Assembly: GCA_964016985.1 (NCBI GenBank) | Contig: OZ024833.1 | Span: forward strand, 61,934,963-61,998,962 | From: Anodontia alba | Taxonomy: Eukaryota > Mollusca > Bivalvia > Lucinida > Lucinidae | Reading direction: 5' to 3' | Length of the DNA stretch: 64,000 nucleotides | Part shown: piece by piece, positions 10,057 to 21,590 of the stretch | Layout: each line of letters starts with the position of its first letter | Numbering within the stretch: position 1 is the first letter of the stretch | Notes under the pieces: generated by a model | Told to the model about the DNA's origin: nothing | The model's database searches: none | Seen by the model: the letters and a program-made list of their open reading frames with translations, nothing else | Position numbers and translations under genes: made by a program

Positions 10057-10838
10057 GGGGTTATCCAAAATCAAAATCCATGTCTAATAATTTCTCCTAG
10101 GTCATATTTACGTCCAAAATTGGGTAAAGTAGTTCAATTTAGAAGTTGGCGTAAAGAATCCTGCGTATTTGATTTATCGAAGTATAAATCTCGTTTTCGA
10201 ATTGCTCTCGGGCCAATCAAATTATGCTAAATAACTGTTAGCCTGTTGAGTTTGAATTATTTAGATTTAAATCAGTTGTCATTGTTTTCATGTTTAGCTG
10301 AACCAAGTAACGCTTAAAATCTTAAAGGAATTTACACACATGACGTCTGTACCGCTGTTTGTCATGACATTAACAATTTACAAAAATAGACAGAAGAAAC
10401 CCTTAAAATGCTGATCACAGTTGCAGCAGATGACATTTTGGTTTTTGTTTCGGAGAGAAAGTAAGGATTGATATTTCAAGTTAATCGTCAGTCTTATTTT
10501 CTTTGAAAAGAAGCAGATTAAACCATTAAAGCACTAAGCGAATTTGTAGCTGACGATACTTTAATTTTTACTATTTGTTTTTCAAAGTCGGTGACAATGA
10601 AAGACATAGATGCGACGTCATGTGTTTACTTGGGGCCTAATTCAGAGTTTTATATACCGAATGTTTAAGGTTTCCACAATCGTATGCTGGCAGAAATAAA
10701 CCCAAATGACATCATGAGCATATCCGCTACTTTTTTACCATACGTAGACCATAGGTCTTCTCTATGCTTAGAAGCAGATGGCGTGAATGTACTATATCAA
10801 CTCTAATCACAAATGCAACGGTCCGTTCAAATATAGCT
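10057..10838. other. No recognised feature
   Basis: Unique-looking sequence; the frame reading through the minisatellite ends at 10230. No repeat shared with the rest of the window was noticed. Confidence 0.45.
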
Positions 10839-11222
10839 ACAATGTAGTTATAACTGCAATGGTTCGAACATTTTTGGGATCATGTAAGTTTGTTCTAAAC
10901 ATGGATAGTTAGAACCAGGGAGGGTTAACCATAGCCAGGTCAGGAGGCAAAATGGGATCATTTAGGAATGCGTTTTCAATCTTCTATAAAATAACGGTAC
11001 ACGTATTTTGAGTGTTCCCGTTAGAATCGTCTCGATGAGACGATTCGAATGATTACACGCAACATACATTTTCATGACAAAATGAGAAAATTTCCCTAAA
11101 TATACCTAACATTTGCATTCTTGAACTGTCGAAGAATTTCCTAGGGACTCAAAAAAAAAACGTGTTCGAATCAGCCAAGATAAACGAGCCATTGGTGTTT
11201 AAGTCAGTGAAGTTATACTGTA
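10839..11222. mobile_element. Family B element
   Basis: Left part TGCAATGGTTCGAACATTT; right end AGTGAAGTTATACTG. Core palindrome GTTAGAATCGTCTCGATGAG / CGATTCGAATGA at about 11029-11055 is the shared core with compensating T/A changes beside the centre. An A run sits at 11151-11160. Confidence 0.75.
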
Positions 11223-11703
11223 GTTAAATATATAAATATACAAATTTTATAATTCGTGAATACTATCTCTAGGCAACAGATCATAAAGTAGTTGTTAGGT
11301 TTAAGAAAAGTGCGAAACGATTACAGAATGTTATACTGTGGCGGAAGGTCAAGGAATTGTTCTCATAGCGTATGTCCTAATTCATAACAAGAAAATGTTC
11401 AATGCCCAAGTGACTGAAACTATTTGTTCTTTAATATTATCTTTGTTAATGCTGTGGTATTCGCATTATAGTTGCATTAGCGGATGTGAAATATTCTTTG
11501 ATGTGTGCAAACATGAATTCAACGAACAAATGAATATTCAATAATGATCTAATGCAAGACCATTAAGTAAAATATTAGTATTAAGATATCAGCTCTAGAG
11601 CAAACTAATTCTTATTTAATGGGCACTTTAATTTGACTTGGCAAAGACATGGTACCACAATACGTATAGAGACTGGATACACTTGGTAGATATTCCACCA
11701 TTT
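11223..11703. other. Spacer, no gene supported
   Basis: Contains a 68-codon frame (11338-11544) with no recognised domain or splice context. Confidence 0.4.
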
Positions 11704-11931
11704 TTAACCCATTTATGCGAGTGGACTCTTCCATCTTAACTCTTTGGGCAGGTCCATTTCCTATATAAGGGGTGCCTGCCTAGTTTTTTGTTATTATCAA
11801 GTTTTGTAGAAATTTCTGATTTTAATGCAAACATGTAGACCCTGATCAGACGCCGCATTCTGCGGCGTCTGATCTGGGTCTACACTGTTTGCCATTGTCC
11901 CTTTTACGGGGCGCCAGGCTTAAATGGGTTA
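11704..11931. mobile_element. Family F MITE, near full length
   Basis: Inverted ends TTAACCCATTTATGCG and CTTAAATGGGTTA. The central hairpin CTGATCAGACGCCGC / GCGGCGTCTGATC is flanked by GTAGACC and GGTCTACAC. Similar in layout to 23843-24062. Confidence 0.85.
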
Positions 11932-12596
11932 GGGAGGGAGACCAATTTTGTGACTTCCTGCTTGCTGTTCTGCATACTGAACCCTTCTGGAAAGTTGTAA
12001 GAAAAAAATTGCTTTGTTCCTTCTAGAGTAGAGCCTTTTTCAGAGGGGACAAAAACAACTTTGAGAGATTGGCCTCCTCCATATCCGTTAATGTCTCCGT
12101 TCCCGTGTAAAGACATTGAATATTGTAGACACCTCCAGCAAGTGCCTGATCAGACTGCTACGTAAAAACCAAATGCTTAGTGGAAAGAGCCGTATAATTG
12201 AGCACATTCACAAAGATAACAAAAGGCATTCTATGTCTGCTTATAGAAATAACAAAAGTCCGTATTTACTTACGAAAATTAGAGTCCCTGGCCAGCATGT
12301 GTGCACGATTATCTGGTGTATCAGTGCTTGCATATGAAGATGAGCGCCCTTATACAGTGATCGCTCAAAACAGCGAAGTTATGATACAAGATAACTAAGC
12401 TTTCAACTGGTGTCTGCTTTGATATCTGCATGATAACTTGATAAAAACTAATTCAATCATAATGTTGTTTTAAAAATATCATCATTATTCAGGACTCAAA
12501 TATGCAGTGTTGTCAAATGAATAGCAGAGTTCCAGACTAGAGTTTTAAAAATGTTGGTTATTTGGTGTGTTCGATGTTTCCTGAGGCAACCTTTCA
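11932..12596. other. Spacer with old dispersed repeat
   Basis: 11932-12100 resembles the TGTGACTTCCTG..GAACCCTTCT block seen near 8560 and 15490. The rest is unique-looking; 66-73 codon frames (12116-12398) have no recognised domain. Confidence 0.4.
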
Positions 12597-12840
12597 GGGC
12601 CCAGTTGTTCAAACTAACGATGTCGTTAGTTAACGATTCGTTAAAATTTACATCGAGTGATACGCAAATACGCTGAAATTTTTGCTGAAAAAATGAGAGT
12701 AGCTTCTGCAGTGCAAAAGCTACTCACATTTTTTCAGCAAAAAATATCAGAATATTGTACATTGAATCCACTAAAACAGTTAACGATATGACCCTTAACG
12801 AGCTCGTTAAGCTAACAACGCTTCGAACAACTGGGCCCAG
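12597..12840. mobile_element. Family H MITE, copy 1
   Basis: Ends GGGCCCAGTTGTTC and GAACAACTGGGCCC. Subterminal GTTAACGATTCGTTAA and ACGAGCTCGTTAAGC. The central palindrome GCTGAAAAAATGAGAGTAGC pairs with GCTACTCACATTTTTTCAGC. Two more copies are at 38961 and 47400. Confidence 0.88.
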
Positions 12841-13604
12841 ATTTTTATTACTGCTGTATCCATATCACTGACGTAGCGATAACAGAATTATTTTTACGCA
12901 GGAAAAGTCTCGAAAATCTCCCCTAGTATCATCGCTTCTGTAACAACTGGCTTCAGGGTTGCCGAGTCTGGCGGTTATGCTTGTTGCAAGTGAGATAGTT
13001 GCCGTGCGCACGACTAGTATGCGAGTTTCCAGTCCGGTTTCGTGTTGTCTACGTTTGTTTACAAAAAGAATAAAGTCATTTCTTTTGTCGATTATCTTGG
13101 CTTGTTACACTTCCAAATATATAGACTACATGTACTCCTACCAAGAGAGAGCCCCTACTTTGAAAGCAATAGATTATTCCATTTAAGAGCAGCCTCTGTG
13201 GTAAAGTATCAAAATATTTTATATGAGTTGACGTCGCTTTATTGCAAATATTTTTCTTACGCATGTTACGTAAACCACTATTTTATGAAATGTAATTGTT
13301 GTGAAGTTAAGAGTTTCAATCGAATTTAACTGAATGCAATAAATATACAATGTAGGGTGTAACCTGGTGTCCGCAGTTCATTTTCTTAAATTTATGGTTA
13401 CTTTGTACATATTTTTTTTACTTGTGATGTCTGCTCGAATTTCCGCAAATCATCTGCATATTCCGATTCATATCACTGACGTTCTTATGTTACGAGTTTC
13501 CTGTGTTTTCATGGGTGACTGTCGATATCGTTCGGCGTTTGTGCTATTTGTATGCAGATGTACGGTTCTCCGTTCGTCCACCTGTCCACCCTAGCGTCCA
13601 GTAT
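12841..13604. other. No recognised feature
   Basis: Frames of 62-95 codons on both strands overlap one another without a recognisable domain. Some CATATCACTGACGT motifs (12864 and 13470) recur, hinting at an old duplication. Confidence 0.4.
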
Positions 13605-13735
13605 TGTTTCTGAGTAACTATATCACCGACACTCGTTTGCCATACGCTTTCTCCCTGGCAAGGATAAACAACGCAGTATCATTTTATAACCATGACCTAC
13701 ATTTTTTTTAGAAATGACTGTCTTTTTTGTTTCAA

Positions 13736-13842
13736 CCCAGCTAGCATTCTACGTAAATCTACATCGGGCCGTCATCGGCCCGTCAGCTACCCTGACGGGC
13801 CGATGACGGCCCGATATAGATTTACGTAGAATGCTGACTGGG
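13736..13842. mobile_element. Family J foldback
   Basis: Two arms of about 51 nt, starting CCCAGCTAGCATTCTACG and ending CGTAGAATGCTGACTGGG, pair almost perfectly across CTAC, with a CATCGGGCCGTCATCGGCCC stem. A decayed copy is at 22793-22860. Confidence 0.85.
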
Positions 13843-14302
13843 AACCCTTGCGTTCAGCCTCATTTGTGACTGATGTTGATAATCGTCTTTCGCAGTGCAA
13901 TGCAATTTCCGATCGATCGTGGACGTAAACGCTGCCGTGTCATTTTATGACCCTGACCTACAATTGACGGCTAAATTTGACGTCGAATCCTTGCGTTTAA
14001 CTTCATTTTGGATTAATTATGAGCACCGATCATCTAATCTGGCATATTGTTTCTCCTTAACAAGGTCTCAAACATTGCGTTATCAGTTTATTACACTGGC
14101 TGCTATTTCACGGTACAACGGCTTGTCATATTTTGCAGTAACCCGAGTATTTATTTCCATTTCTGATTATCTGTATAACTGACATACAGTATTTCAAAGA
14201 TGGACACAAACACTATTGTATCATTCAGTGACCCGGTCCAATATTTCACGGTCCAATGACTTTGTAATTTAACGCATCAACCCTAGTTTAGCTCTATTTA
14301 TT

Positions 14303-14586
14303 CATCACAAAAACTTACCTATACATGTAATTATGACCCCCTTAAACCCCACTTTTATATAGTAAAACTGGGGTTTACAGGGGTATATATTATTTTTCTT
14401 ATTTCTGCTCAAAAACATTGATTGTGGTACTCGTTAGAACCGCCTCGGCGAGGCGGTTCTAACGAGTACCCACAACCTATGTTTTGAGCAGAAATATGTA
14501 AAATATCAGAATTTTTTTTATCTGAAAATTTTCAGTTTTTGGTGGTAAAATTTTCAGTATATTTGAACAGGCGTGTTTTCGTAATG
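14303..14586 (-). mobile_element. Family A MITE, copy 4
   Basis: Ends CATCACAAAAACTTACC and GTGTTTTCGTAATG; core GAACCGCCTCGGCGAGGCGGTTC perfect. Inserted within the old repeat series. An ATTT microsatellite starts at its right end. Confidence 0.85.
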
Positions 14587-14632
14587 TATTTATTTATTTA
14601 TTTATTTTTTATTTATTTATTTATTTATTTAT
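14587..14632. repeat. (ATTT)n microsatellite
   Basis: About 11 TATT units with one interruption, directly abutting the family A copy. Confidence 0.85.
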
Positions 14633-14815
14633 TATACATGCAATATTTATGTTTGTCTGATTAACCATATGAACTACAGTCATCAAACCTGGCATACGCT
14701 CACTCCCTAACGGCAACTCATAGACGTTGGTGGCATGTTTTGACCATGACCTACATACATGTACCGCTTTTCAGTGACTTTGTCATTCCTCACATCAAGT
14801 TAAGTGTTTAAGTCA

Positions 14816-15176
14816 ATATTCACAGGCGCCGACAGGTGTGAAACCACCTTCCGCGGAATTCCTGAATAGCGATATTTCCTGTTAAATTGAAAACTTGTTC
14901 TTCGATTTTCTTCTGCGAGCGGTACGTAAATTTCGAACAAAGTTTTAAAATAAATAACTTTAATAAATAGATCATATTGTCAACGACATACTGAAATGCA
15001 AGTTACATGTCAGAATAAGAAAGTCGACAAACAAATGACGAAAATATCAACGTTTCATTTTCGGTAATGGTCGTCTAGTTAACGTTTTTCTTTGGCGTCG
15101 TCTTCTTTAAATGTTAATCCTGATCGGCCGTTCACTTCTTGTAAATCATTTGAGCGAGCGCACGACAAACCTAAAA
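14816..15176. other. Spacer, nothing recognised
   Basis: Unique-looking AT-rich DNA. Confidence 0.4.
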
Positions 15177-15410
15177 TGAGACTTGTGCGACCAGCGAAGA
15201 CTCAGATCAGCCTGCGCATCTGCGCATCTGCGCAGTCTGATCAGTGTCTTCGCTGATCGCACGTGTCTTCTACAGCCTCCGGGATATCAAAAGAGGAATA
15301 AACGAGAACCCTTATCATAATGGGTGAATGTACATGTACAGGCTGATCTAAGTCTTTGCTGGTCACACATGTCTAATTGTAGGTTTTGTCCTGTGCTGGC
15401 TCATTTAATA
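15177..15410. mobile_element. Family G element
   Basis: CAGCGAAGACTCAGATCAGC and GCAGTCTGATCAG flank a GCGCATCT direct duplication in the stem. Right part CAGGCTGATCTAAG and GTAGGTTTTGTC matches the outer end of the full copy at 41466-41665. Confidence 0.65.
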
Positions 15411-15835
15411 GTAAGTATCACGTGACCACTTTAAAGAGACTGTGTACACTTGTCAGATTTTCCGTCAGTTTGTTAAAAGAGGACAACTTTTAGGGCTTTC
15501 GGTTTCATTTTCTGCGCACCAAAACCCTTCTAAAAGAAGTCTACTCTAAAAGAAAAGACTCTGCTTCCAGGCGAGCAGGTTCCTTCCTGTTTACTTTAGA
15601 CCCCCTTTTAGGAAGGGAGACACAACACTTTTGTCTGAGTTCTCCTGATAACGTGCTTCAATCCGACTTATCACTTTCCTTATGACAATTTTCACATAAA
15701 ATAATTAAATCAGTAGTCTTTTTGACTAACGCTTTGAAACGTTTTAAATGTGCTTCTCTATTATCGCAGTGTAACCCGAATGCCACCCTCATAACTGAAT
15801 ATGAAACATTGACGTTTATGACGTTACTATTGTAG

Positions 15836-15868
<33 letters not shown>

Positions 15869-16967
15869 TTCTGCACATAGGTAACAATTTAAGTGAGACA
15901 AGTGCATGATACCAAATTGAGAACGCTTCAAACAAATGACAATGCACTCATTTAATTCACTGTTTGGAATTGCGGTCATTTCAAGGACTGACCAGTCCTC
16001 TGTTTTCGTTTATAATTGGTAACATGGATTACAGTCCCGTGCCTTCTTTTTGCTGGTGAACTGGTCCCAAGCGCTAAAATATTCCTTTCCGTGTATAAAC
16101 ATCCCACCCAGTTATGCCCTACTTTTACAATTCTGTATAATGAGTATCCCATGTTCCCTCCTTCTAATGAGTTCCCATAACATATGTTTTGTGAAGAAAT
16201 ACAAAATGTAAGAAAAGTAATTATTAGGACACCCTCTCATCTCTTATTTGGTTGTTACGTATATCAGATATATTTGTGCAGTATAAAAGGTTATGTAAAT
16301 ACCAAAACAATATTAAACAGGTTTAAAATCGAAAATGTCTGAAAATTCCCGTAATAATATATATCCCTGTATACCTCTTTTTCATTTAAGATTATAGGAG
16401 GACATGGGGTCTGCATTATACAGAATTGTAAACGTAATGGATTCTTACAGTCATATACTGCTGCAACCGTTGTAAAATATTTCCATTACACTCAGATATT
16501 ACGTTCTAAATGTCCCTCGGTTGTCTTCATTCTCTTTAAGATTGCAATAACCTTTCAGACATTTCAGGCATTGACATTGATCACGAAATCTAAAAACTTT
16601 CAGGAAATGGCATGATTAGTACAATTATTTGCACACAGATCATTCTAAGTTTGACGATCTATTGTACTTAAACTATCATTTACAGCGCGTGTGTCTATAA
16701 ATTGAAAGAAAACGTTTGTCTAGACAATGTAATAGGAGTTATGCCAAGCAAAAAACATCTTTCTGATATATTAAAACAAGATCTGATGTTTTCGTGCAAC
16801 TATTGTTTCCGTACTAAGCTCTTTATGTCTGCCCAACTGGACCACAGCTAATCAGTACACTAAAGCAATTGGCAACGGATACACTTTGAGTCCGGTAGGT
16901 TTCGGTGACGTTATTATGTAGATCTTGCCCAGTTCTTTTAAAAAATAACTAGCTGGTGGTTGTCGGA
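15411..16967. other. Long stretch without gene
   Basis: 15440-15620 carries the old TGTACACTTGTCAG..AACCCTTCTAAAAG repeat type. 15838-15868 is an ATT microsatellite. 16158-16200 is a remnant of the CTAATGAGT..CATATGTTTTG arm of family C type. The rest is unique-looking. Confidence 0.45.
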
Positions 16968-17110
16968 TGAAGAAGCCAACTAATCTGGATCTGCACTGTT
17001 TGTCATTAAATATGTGAATTTCTATCAAAAACCCGGATCAAGTAATCTGAATGGCTGGAATTTAGAAGTGGGCGTGGCATGTTAATTTATTCAGCATGAC
17101 AAGGGTTAAA
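16968..17110. mobile_element. Family F fragment, left half missing
   Basis: Begins inside the hairpin at GAAGAAGCCAACTAATCTGG and runs to the end CATGACAAGGGTTAA. It matches the right half of 49654-49864, including CCGGATCAAGTAATCTGA and GGGCGTGGCAT. Confidence 0.75.
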
Positions 17111-17293
17111 AGGGGAGACAACAATTATGACTCCCTGCACACAAAACCACTTCTGAAATAAAGTATACTTTAAAATAAAAGACTTTGCTCCCTTGGGCAA
17201 TCTATTCCTTTCAGAGTAGACCTTCTTTTTTTTTGCTCTTTTTTTTCTTTCAGAAGTTGATAGTTACCGCAACAGAACGTGTTTGCATTCCTC
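17111..17293. other. Old repeat and T-rich stretch
   Basis: Diverged ATGACTCCCTGC..CCACTTCTGAAA repeat block; no gene. Confidence 0.4.
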
Positions 17294-17497
17294 TTAACTC
17301 TTTCGGTGCCAAATTTCAGACGACATTTATCTGCTGCATTTTTTAAGTAAACTATCGCTTCGAAAAAACAATATATGTAAAGTTGATAAAAATGAATGTC
17401 AAACAGTGTAGATCCAGATCATTATGAGTCGTCTCATCTGGATCTATGCTGTTTGAAAAAAAAACTATTATTATGGCTGTGGCAGTGAAAGAGATAA
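17294..17497. mobile_element. Family F element
   Basis: TTAACTCTTTCGGTGCC at the left and GTGGCAGTGAAAGAG at the right are inverted ends. Core GTGTAGATCCAGATC..GATCTGGATC-type arms surround ATTATGAGTCGTCTC. Confidence 0.7.
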
Positions 17498-17845
17498 TGG
17501 GTGTAGAATTAGGACTGCTAAAAAACTCAGATTACGATGCACTTGATTTGCATTCGGTGGAGATGTATTTCGCGGACGACTGAACAGCGACTCATCTTTT
17601 ATATCACTTCCATCATCTCGAACATATGAGTAACACTTGCAAGAGGCATACATTACACAAATGGATTCATTTAAAGGACTTCATGCCCTGATGTGTGGAC
17701 AGCTGGCTTTGCAGAATAATATGTCCTGTGTTTGGGGCCGCTTCAAAACTTTCATTTCGGCAGTACTATAAACTTAACACTGAACTCTCTGTCGTAGATA
17801 CATCATGACAGGATCTGACCGATAGATTGTTCATCAAACAGGTTT

Positions 17846-18201
17846 CACAGCAGAGCCTCTCTGCCTTACATATTCTTCTGCAGTGTATATATAATAATTA
17901 AATGCAAGCACAAATGAATCTAGTCCAATAAGAACAATGAACACACAAACAAGTTTGTATAATAGTAGTCATTATTATAGTATAGAAAAATGTCACAATC
18001 ATTGAATATAGACTACCAAACACCACAGCTGAGCCTCTCTGCCTTGCATATTCTTCTGCAGTGTATATATAATAATTAAATGCAAGCAGAAATGAATCAA
18101 GTCCAATAAGAACAATGAACACACAAACAAGTTTGTATAATAGTAGTCATTATTATAGTATAGAAAAATGTCACAATCATTGAATATAGACTACCAAACA
18201 C
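17846..18201. repeat. Recent tandem duplication, two 178-bp units
   Basis: 17846-18023 and 18024-18201 are almost identical, with a handful of substitutions (for example TTACATA/TTGCATA, TCTAGTCC/TCAAGTCC). No frame is conserved with meaning. Confidence 0.9.
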
Positions 18202-18309
18202 CAAAGGGAATCCTAGACGGGATTCCCAAGCAAAAACCATAACAAATAGACAAATTGTGACAAAAACTCCACCAGCCGCTCATGGGGCCATACAAAGAAC
18301 AAAAACAAA

Positions 18310-18497
18310 AAATTTTCAGCAGACGACATTTTGAAATATTTTTCTTATTTTTCTCAGAAAACAGGATATGACATTTCATGCAAATTGTCTCCTTAGGAGA
18401 CAATTTGCATGAAATGTCATATCCTGTTTTCTGAGAAAAATAAGAAAAATATCATCAATTTGTCGTCTGCTGAAAATGCCCAGAGAGTGGTAAAGGT
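18310..18497. mobile_element. Family E element
   Basis: CAGCAGACGACATTTTG left flank, then GACATTTCATGCAAATTGTC, centre CTCCTTAGGAG, then the mirror arm and GTCGTCTGCTGAAA. The arms are close to perfect for about 60 nt. The far left end (TTAACGCT type) is missing. Confidence 0.82.
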
Positions 18498-18725
18498 TAA
18501 TCCTTAAAACGCTAAGAAAACCTGCATCTGAAAATTTCGTCTGTTTATGTCGCCTGCTGAATATTCTTGCAAACTTTTCAAACCTATTTTTGATAACAGG
18601 CAAACAGTGTGGACCCTGATCAGCAGTCTGATCTGGGTCCACACTGTTTGCAAAAATGACTTTTAAAATCACAAGCAGATGACAAAGCAGTCAACAATTG
18701 TTGTGATTGGCAGTTTAAGGGTTAA
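18498..18725. mobile_element. Family F-type element abutting family E
   Basis: TTAATCCTTAAAACG at the left and TAAGGGTTAA at the right. The central hairpin GGCAAACAGTGTGGACC / GGTCCACACTGTTTGC (18600-18653) is nearly perfect. Confidence 0.72.
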
Positions 18726-18749
18726 AGTGGTCAGTAGTTAAGACCGGGA

Positions 18750-18787
18750 CTGGTTGGGGGGTGGAGCGGGGTGGGGGGGGGGGAGGT
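18750..18787 (+). repeat. G-rich tract
   Basis: GGGACTGG followed by several runs of four to ten G separated by one to four bases. A candidate for quadruplex formation. Confidence 0.65.
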
Positions 18788-18845
18788 TAAATCGATTTTA
18801 CAAACATCAACTCTTCACCCAAGGTTCAAATGTTGCACAGGGAAA

Positions 18846-19391
18846 CCACAGTGGCTCGAACATCTTTGGGATCATGGAAATTTATTCGACATATGTGTAG
18901 TTCGAGCCAGTGAGGGTTTATCATAGCGCCAAGTCAGGAAGCAAATTTAAGGAAGTCTTTTTAATCTTCGATACAATAATGGTATGTTGAGTGTACTTAT
19001 TAGAATCTCATCGATGAGGCAATTCAAGTGAGTACACACAATATACAGTTGTACGATAAAATAAGAACATTTCCTTAAATATTTGTTAATTTTACCCAAG
19101 ATATTTTTTTAGCACATTGCAAATAAATGTTAATATTTTGATACAACAAAATATTGATTCAATAAATATTTATCATTTTTATAAGCACATTTTATATTTT
19201 GAATAAATACATTTTTAATGCCAATACATAACTTTTATTTTCGATTAATATGCTTATTATAGATCAAATATTTTTATTTAAAAAACTATATTTAGATTTA
19301 CTACGTACAAATTTCGTAGGGACTCGAAAACGAGTTCGAATTAGTCATGGTAAACGACCCATCAGTGTTAGAGCTACTGAGTTTCAACTGT
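18846..19391. mobile_element. Family B element with an AT-rich insertion
   Basis: Left CAGTGGCTCGAACATC, right GAGTTTCAACTGTA. Core palindrome region (18985-19030) slightly damaged. About 220 bp of very AT-rich sequence (about 19087-19310) is inserted where other copies continue from the TAAATATTTG block to AATTTCGTAGGG. Confidence 0.75.
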
Positions 19392-19534
19392 ATATGAAAA
19401 ACCGCTAAGTTCGCACACAAGCAAACAATGAACAGACAAACAAAACACAAACAGAAACAAAGCAAAGTGGGCACCAATTGACGGCGAGGTGATAACAATG
19501 TTAGCACTGGAAGAAGAAAACATGCCTCACAAAA

Positions 19535-19569
<35 letters not shown>

Positions 19570-19699
19570 AAATGGGAAGTCAAACAGTGGGTGACCGCAA
19601 GTCTTGAATGCTAACAGGACTTAACATGCAGCAAGAGGCAACCGTGCCTACAAAGAACGATTAACACGAGAACCACTGCCATGGTATGACCAGTAGTAA
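19392..19699. other. Spacer with poly-A and family I-like remnant
   Basis: About 19400-19510 resembles family I in reverse. 19539-19565 is a poly-A run. No gene. Confidence 0.4.
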
Positions 19700-19871
19700 A
19701 ATTATATTATGCATCCGCGCAGTCTGGTCAGTCTTCGCTGATCGCATGTTCCTTCTACAGCCTCTGGGCTATTCAAAGAAGGACAAACGAGAACCACTGC
19801 TCTTTTGCTGAAATACAGGCTGATTTGAATTTCGCTGGTCACACAGGTCTTATTGTAGGTTTTGTCGTGCG
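19700..19871. mobile_element. Family G element, partial
   Basis: GCATCCGCGCAGTCTGGTCA, CTTCGCTGATCGCATG, CTTCTACAGCCTC and TTGTAGGTTTTGTCGTGCGC match the right two thirds of the copy at 15177-15410. Confidence 0.62.
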
Positions 19872-20139
19872 CTGGATCAATTTACAGTCCGTTTGCATCC
19901 TTTCTATTAGAGAACTGAATAATATTTGATCAAATTAAAAAACAATTTATTTATTTATTTTTCAATTGTTACTTATAGTAAACATCTTCGGTCTCTTACA
20001 TGTGTAATGCGAACGATGTATTGCTGAATAGTTTTGAAATCTTATCTTAAACTAAAATTAAATATGACACAAGCAGGAATTGCTACACGAATCGGATAAG
20101 GGATGAATGACGAGTATATCGTCAAGAAATAGTATGAAT
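19872..20139. other. Spacer, nothing recognised
   Basis: Unique-looking AT-rich DNA. Confidence 0.35.
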
Positions 20140-20480
20140 CTATCCAGAAAGTGCTACAATCCCTGAACAGCCTACCAGTGGTACCAAGATAAAGAATAAA
20201 CAAACTGTTATAGATCGTACATATGTTACTAAACAACGAAAGGAAAAGGAACATTTTAACACTTCCCCAACGAAGTGGTTACAGTGCAAGGGAGGACCAC
20301 TAAACACATTAAGACAGTACAAAACACGAAATATACCACGAAGTGTGCAATAAGAAAACACCACAAAGAACGAACAGAAAGAACAGAAGAAAACGCACTT
20401 CCGTAGAACGATCAGTTGTAAGCCGAGATGTTTAAATCGATTTTACTGGTACCAAATTTTCACCCTAGGTTCAGATGCCG
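20140..20480 (-). repeat. Diverged family I-like remnant
   Basis: Read on the minus strand it gives a CTAGGGTGAAAATTTGG..TTCTTTCTGTTCGTTCTTTG order similar to family I. It ends near TCACCCTAGGTTCAGATG, like 18815-18830. Strongly decayed. Confidence 0.4.
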
Positions 20481-21363
20481 AAAAGATCAAAAAAAATATT
20501 CGGCTCACATAGAGACCCTCGCTCATTCACAGAAATAAAATCACAGTGATAAAATAAGTGGCAAATATTTGGGATACCGACAGTCACAGCTAACCAGATA
20601 ATCATGGATGGTCTGATCATAGACATATCACCAGGCATTAACCTTATTATAACAGGTCAGTCAGCACGCTCCCGACCAACCGTAGTGCAAATAAAGTGAA
20701 ACGCGTTGTAATCAACATTAATCGGATTAAAGACTAAACATGCAATTTATCTGCCCAAAAGAACCACAGCTATGTTATATCCTGTCATTTTAATAAAGGT
20801 TGCAAATTAGATGTAAACTGCACCTCCAAATCGTACTGTAGATGTAAATGTAAAATGAACGCCTATGAACACAAGATGAACGCACAGTGCAAAAGCTGTC
20901 AAACTAATTTATCAATTTATAACATTGACCAAATGGTACTTTTTAGCGGAAAACAAAATGTTTGTGTTGAAAGTAGAACAACAATCACCATCTAACATTC
21001 ATTATTAATGCAATCTTAGCATGTACGCTGTTAAAATACATCCATTCTTTTCCAGACACACCAGTGTTAAACTCGATGTTCTTAATGATGGAGGAAAGAG
21101 AAATTGATTTTATCATTTACTCTTATATATGTATGCGCTTAAATGGAATTTAAATTCTAGAAGTGCTAGATTTCCTGGCGTCTCACTGATTAGTCTGAAA
21201 TTCCCTTAGGATTAAATTAGTAAGCCGCTATATATTGAACATGCTAATTTCCCTTTCTCTGGCTAATTTGGTTCGTATTGCTCTAATCTTGGAATGCAGT
21301 ATAAAGAACCCCGCTACTAATTATGCATTTCTTTCAGTATATCAACATATTGTCGGATACACA
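20481..21363. other. No recognised feature
   Basis: Unique-looking sequence without long frames or clear inverted repeats. Confidence 0.4.
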
Positions 21364-21590
21364 TTAATAAAATTCATGCATAAGAACCAAAACTAGTAAC
21401 GAAGGTGCCCAAGAAGTGATATTATCACAGAAAATACAATGTAGGCAACCAACGACTCCAAGTGTAAGAGTAGACAAACTCTGATAGTACATACGTAACA
21501 AAACAGCAAAAATCAAAGCAGCCAGTTTCCTTATCCAACGAGGTATTTCGACCACAAAGCTGGGTAGAGCAAGACGACTCACCAATTTAT
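21364..21590 (-). repeat. Diverged family I-like remnant
   Basis: Minus-strand pyrimidine- and GTTTTG-rich sequence with CTTGGGCACCTTCG resembles the 3' part of family I. The 73-codon frame here has no recognised domain. Confidence 0.35.

Larger units (their letters stand above)
13605..14815. repeat. Series of old, diverged repeat units
   Basis: Blocks with GCATACGCT(T/C)(T/A)CTCCCT, GGCAA and CCATGACCTACAT recur near 13635-13705, 13945-14110, 14190-14260 and 14675-14800. They are interrupted by the J hairpin and a family A copy. Weak similarity; unit borders uncertain. Confidence 0.45.

Noticed and set aside
12959..14182. Candidate exons (frames of 75-95 codons)
   Set aside because: No recognised domain, overlapping frames on both strands, and the sequence contains old repeat blocks and a foldback.
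18750..18787. Regulatory G-quadruplex
   Set aside because: G-rich tracts recur within repeats here (4411, 31872, 45960, 60929). No gene is nearby to regulate, so only the base composition is reported.
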